The position numbers were made by a program, and so were the translations under genes. The notes beneath the pieces are model-generated. The model did not search any database. It was not told where the DNA came from and saw only the letters and a list, made by a program, of their open reading frames with translations. Below, piece by piece: positions 5,070 through 7,448 of a stretch of 7,448 bases of DNA. This DNA is from an uncultured Lachnospiraceae bacterium. Lineage in GTDB: Bacteria; Bacillota_A; Clostridia; Lachnospirales; Lachnospiraceae. The stretch is taken from contig CACXDR010000322.1 of NCBI GenBank assembly GCA_902766415.1, positions 1 to 7,448 of the forward strand, written 5' to 3'. The first letter of the stretch is position 1, and each line of letters begins with the position of its first letter.

Positions 5070-5606
5070 TCAGTGCACCCCATCCGGCAGGAACTTCAGG
5101 ACCCTGCGGTCGATGATCCTGCAGACCGGGAGACTTACGATCAGGACGAAGGCGTCTGCCCAGAAGGCATAGATATTTTTCATGACCCTCAGCGCGAACG
5201 GCTGGGCGTAGAGCAGCCACTCCACCGCCGATTTCACGCCAAGGATCCCCGCCGCGCAGGCGGCGGTGATCACTGCACAGGAAACTGCTGCCAGGGGAAA
5301 CGTGAGCTCCCGGTCCCTGGTAAACCGGAACAGCGTTCCAAGCGCAAGGCCGATCACGACGTTGCCGGCTGCCCATCCGGGCATGCCCCGCAGTCCGCTG
5401 ATGACCAGGCAGTACATGATGACGCCGAGCACCCCGACCAGCGTTCCCTCCGCCGTCCCAAGAGAATAGCAGTATACCGCCATGGCCACATAGCCAAGGC
5501 AAAGGTAATAATTCTCAAAAACCGGGACCTGAAGACAAAGGGAAAACACCACAAAAAGGGCGATCCCCATCCCAACGATGCAGATCCGTCGGACACTGTC
5601 ATTCAT
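5070..5606 (-). CDS. ECF transporter substrate-binding S component (178 aa)
   Basis: This is an integral membrane protein with about five or six hydrophobic segments: near residues 8-28, 35-50, 55-70, 76-95, 104-124 and 148-165. The composition and the GYVAMAVYCYSLG, GVLGVIMYCLVISGLRGMPGWAAGNVVIGLALG blocks fit the S components of energy-coupling factor transporters, which bind a vitamin or similar small molecule and dock onto a shared EcfA-EcfA'-EcfT module. No EcfA or EcfT gene is in the window, as expected for group II systems where the module is encoded elsewhere. The substrate cannot be told from sequence. The start codon at 5606 lies 3 nt after the phosphatase stop, with AAGGAG inside the end of the phosphatase gene 9 nt upstream, so translation of the two is probably coupled. 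Confidence 0.8.
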   Translation of the reverse strand: MNDSVRRICIVGMGIALFVVFSLCLQVPVFENYYLCLGYVAMAVYCYSLGTAEGTLVGVLGVIMYCLVISGLRGMPGWAAGNVVIGLALGTLFRFTRDRELTFPLAAVSCAVITAACAAGILGVKSAVEWLLYAQPFALRVMKNIYAFWADAFVLIVSLPVCRIIDRRVLKFLPDGVH

Positions 5607-5609
5607 ACC

Positions 5610-7448
5610 TCAGGACTCCTTCCCGGTCTCTTCGCCGCCGGTCTTCTCCTGTTTGCCGTTGTATTCGATACAGAGCATGGTGATGTCATCGAACTGCTCC
5701 ACGTCTCCCGCAAAGCGCGCCACTGCCTCGGTCACAGCCTCCAGGATGTCCTCTGCCGGCTCGTCCATGGCGGTATTCAGCGCCTCAACGATCCGTTCGT
5801 CGCCGAAAAGCTCATTCTTACTGTTCTGGGCCTCGGACACACCGTCAGTAAAGACGAACAGCTTGGAGCCGGGCTTCAGCTGCAGCTCGTATTCCTTGTA
5901 CTTCATTCCCTCCATCGCGCCGAGAACGAAGCTGTGCTTATCCTTGACGATCTCGAAGGGGCTGCCAGGCATTTTGAGAATGGGATACTCATGTCCGCCG
6001 TTCGAGGCGGTCAGGACGCCGCTGACGAGGTCAAGGATACCGAACCAGACCGTGACGAACATGCTTTCCTCGTTGTTCTCACAGATCAGCTGGTTCACCG
6101 TCTCAAGGACATCCTTCGGGCTGCGGCCTGCCATCGCCTGGTTCTGGATCATGTTCTTTGCCATCATCATGAACATGGCGGCGGGGATACCCTTGCCGGA
6201 CACATCCGCGATGACCAGAGCAAGATGGTCCTCATCCACGAAGAAGAAGTCGTAGAAATCTCCGCCGACCTCCTTGGCGGGATCCATGCTGGCATAGATA
6301 TGGAACTCCTTCCGGTCCGGGAAGGCGGGGAATTTGTTCGGCAGCATATCCGCCTGGAGGCGGGCCGCAAGCGCAAGCTCCGTGCCGACGCGCTCCTTCT
6401 CCGCAGTCATGGAGAGAATATTCCGGAGATACCCGTCCATCTCGTCCGACAGCTTTCCGAAGGTATTGGCAAGGATCTCGATCTCATCCCCTGTGTGGTA
6501 AACATCGTCCATCTTAAAGATAAACTGTTCACCCGTTACATCCTCGATCCTCTCCGTCATGACGTTGATCGGTTTGGTGATCTTGCCGGAAAAGGATACA
6601 GCAGCAAGTGAGGCGATGGCGATCAGTGCGCCCACAACGAGCAGGATCAGCACGGTGGAACGCATTAAGCTGCTTGCGTACTGCTCGCTTGCCTGGGCGC
6701 TGATCTTATCCATCTCCTCCAGAAGCGATTCTGTCGGATGTTCCACCTCGCTCAGCGGAACAAAGGTGATCAGCGACCATCCCAGGGATTCCATACGCGC
6801 GAATGCGGCGTAATACATCTCGCCGTCGACCCTTACCTTGCCGAGCCCGCTCTGCTTTTTACGCGCCTTATAGACCAGGGCCCCGATCGTTCCGTTCCCG
6901 GTATTCCGGATGTCCGTGGATACGTCATTTACCATTGCAAGCTCGCCGGACTGCCTCGGAGAATAGACAAGCAGCCCCTCGTCGCTTACCATGATGGAAA
7001 AGCCGTGTTCCCCGATGCCGACGTCCGATATGAACTCCTGTATCACACTCAGCTTCGTGGAGCCCTGAAGCACTGCCATGAGCTTACCGTCCACATAGAC
7101 CGGACAGCCGTATTCCACCTCGGGAGCATCCCGGTAAAAGCTGTGGACCGCCATCGTAAAGCAGAACTCGCCTGCCTCCACTGCCCCCTTATACCAGGGG
7201 CGCGTCGTCGGATCGAGGGGGTAGATGTTGCCGTTCTCGTCGACCTTTTCGTTTGAGACATTATCCACCGCCAGAGAGGTGCCGTTCGGCAGGGCAATAT
7301 AGCAGTCCCTCGTATACTCATCGTTGCCGGTGATGATCTCCTTCATCATCGGCTCCAGGTTCGCGAGCTTCCCGACTATGATCCGGGTCTCCGGATCATT
7401 GGCCGCCTCTTCGTTCCCGAATATGAGCTGCAGGGTATACTGTCCCGC
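5610..7448 (-). CDS. dCache-HAMP-SpoIIE/PP2C serine phosphatase, 5' end beyond window
   Basis: The frame is open from the stop at 5610 to the right edge, giving 612 visible residues. Residues 1 to about 255 form an extracytoplasmic dCache-type sensor, with the typical RPWYKGAV block and a second half containing FSIMVSDEGLLVY. One membrane helix follows at about 264-286, then a HAMP domain (287-341) and a linker helix with LAARLQADMLP, as in RsbU and SpoIIE regulators. The PP2C phosphatase domain carries GGDFYD (395-400), ADVSGKG (414-420), TDGVSEA (534-540) and FDDIT (586-590), so the metal-binding aspartates are present. Such enzymes dephosphorylate anti-anti-sigma STAS proteins and release sigma factor or other partners. 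The first membrane segment presumably lies beyond the edge. It is followed by the ECF S gene. Substrate protein and ligand are unknown; no STAS or RsbW-like gene is visible here. Confidence 0.95.
   Translation of the reverse strand, partial: AGQYTLQLIFGNEEAANDPETRIIVGKLANLEPMMKEIITGNDEYTRDCYIALPNGTSLAVDNVSNEKVDENGNIYPLDPTTRPWYKGAVEAGEFCFTMAVHSFYRDAPEVEYGCPVYVDGKLMAVLQGSTKLSVIQEFISDVGIGEHGFSIMVSDEGLLVYSPRQSGELAMVNDVSTDIRNTGNGTIGALVYKARKKQSGLGKVRVDGEMYYAAFARMESLGWSLITFVPLSEVEHPTESLLEEMDKISAQASEQYASSLMRSTVLILLVVGALIAIASLAAVSFSGKITKPINVMTERIEDVTGEQFIFKMDDVYHTGDEIEILANTFGKLSDEMDGYLRNILSMTAEKERVGTELALAARLQADMLPNKFPAFPDRKEFHIYASMDPAKEVGGDFYDFFFVDEDHLALVIADVSGKGIPAAMFMMMAKNMIQNQAMAGRSPKDVLETVNQLICENNEESMFVTVWFGILDLVSGVLTASNGGHEYPILKMPGSPFEIVKDKHSFVLGAMEGMKYKEYELQLKPGSKLFVFTDGVSEAQNSKNELFGDERIVEALNTAMDEPAEDILEAVTEAVARFAGDVEQFDDITMLCIEYNGKQEKTGGEETGKES
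5616..5621 (-). promoter_or_regulatory. ribosome binding site of the ECF S gene
   Basis: AAGGAG is read on the minus strand 9 nt before the ATG at 5606. It lies within the last codons of the phosphatase gene, an arrangement that favours translational coupling. Confidence 0.6.

Noticed and set aside
4920..6611. Long plus-strand open frame of 563 codons opposite the phosphatase, ECF S and cupin genes
   Set aside because: It lies antisense across three well-supported genes and their gaps. Its His/Asp/Leu-rich, low-complexity translation has no recognisable domain and is typical of the reverse frame of a GC-rich gene.
1..7448. CRISPR array, insertion sequence ends, att sites, tRNA or rRNA
   Set aside because: No regularly spaced repeats, terminal inverted repeats with a transposase, tRNA-like sequences or rRNA segments were seen.

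Overview
All recognisable genes in this 7.4 kb window lie on the minus strand, so transcription runs from high to low coordinates. The window suggests a Gram-positive, probably Lachnospiraceae-like member of the Clostridia. The grounds are a SpoIIE/RsbU-type phosphatase behind a dCache-HAMP sensor, a solitary ECF transporter S component, a lipobox lipoprotein, strong GGAGG-type ribosome binding sites, and a moderately high GC content with GC-rich third positions. No rRNA, tRNA, CRISPR array, insertion sequence or phage gene was seen. The taxonomic call is an inference from gene types only.

Right-hand block (7448 down to about 3303): the 3' part of a membrane-bound SpoIIE-family serine phosphatase (its N-terminus lies beyond the right edge), an ECF transporter S component starting 3 nt after the phosphatase stop, a small cupin, a 240-aa protein of unknown function (possibly AlkZ-related), a 16-bp hairpin that begins at that gene's stop codon, and a spermidine/spermine-acetyltransferase-like GNAT enzyme. 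Short gaps and same orientation make this a likely operon or two sub-operons.

Middle block (about 3284 to 1949): a single rtcB RNA ligase gene with its catalytic residues intact. It has a candidate promoter and palindrome upstream and a clear perfect-stem terminator downstream, so it looks like its own transcription unit.

Left-hand block (about 1867 to 1): a lipoprotein of unknown function, a small zinc-ribbon protein, an 82-aa stand-alone Smr protein whose start overlaps the zinc-ribbon stop, and the N-terminal 114 codons of a DUF523/TudS-like iron-sulfur protein cut by the left edge. This is probably one operon.

Functionally the window mixes signalling and membrane uptake (phosphatase plus ECF S) with several RNA- or nucleobase-related proteins (RtcB ligase, Smr, TudS-like). 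A joint role for the latter in RNA damage repair or turnover is a hypothesis only. Most of the window is ordinary chromosomal content. The least understood genes are the 240-aa protein, the zinc-ribbon protein and the lipoprotein.
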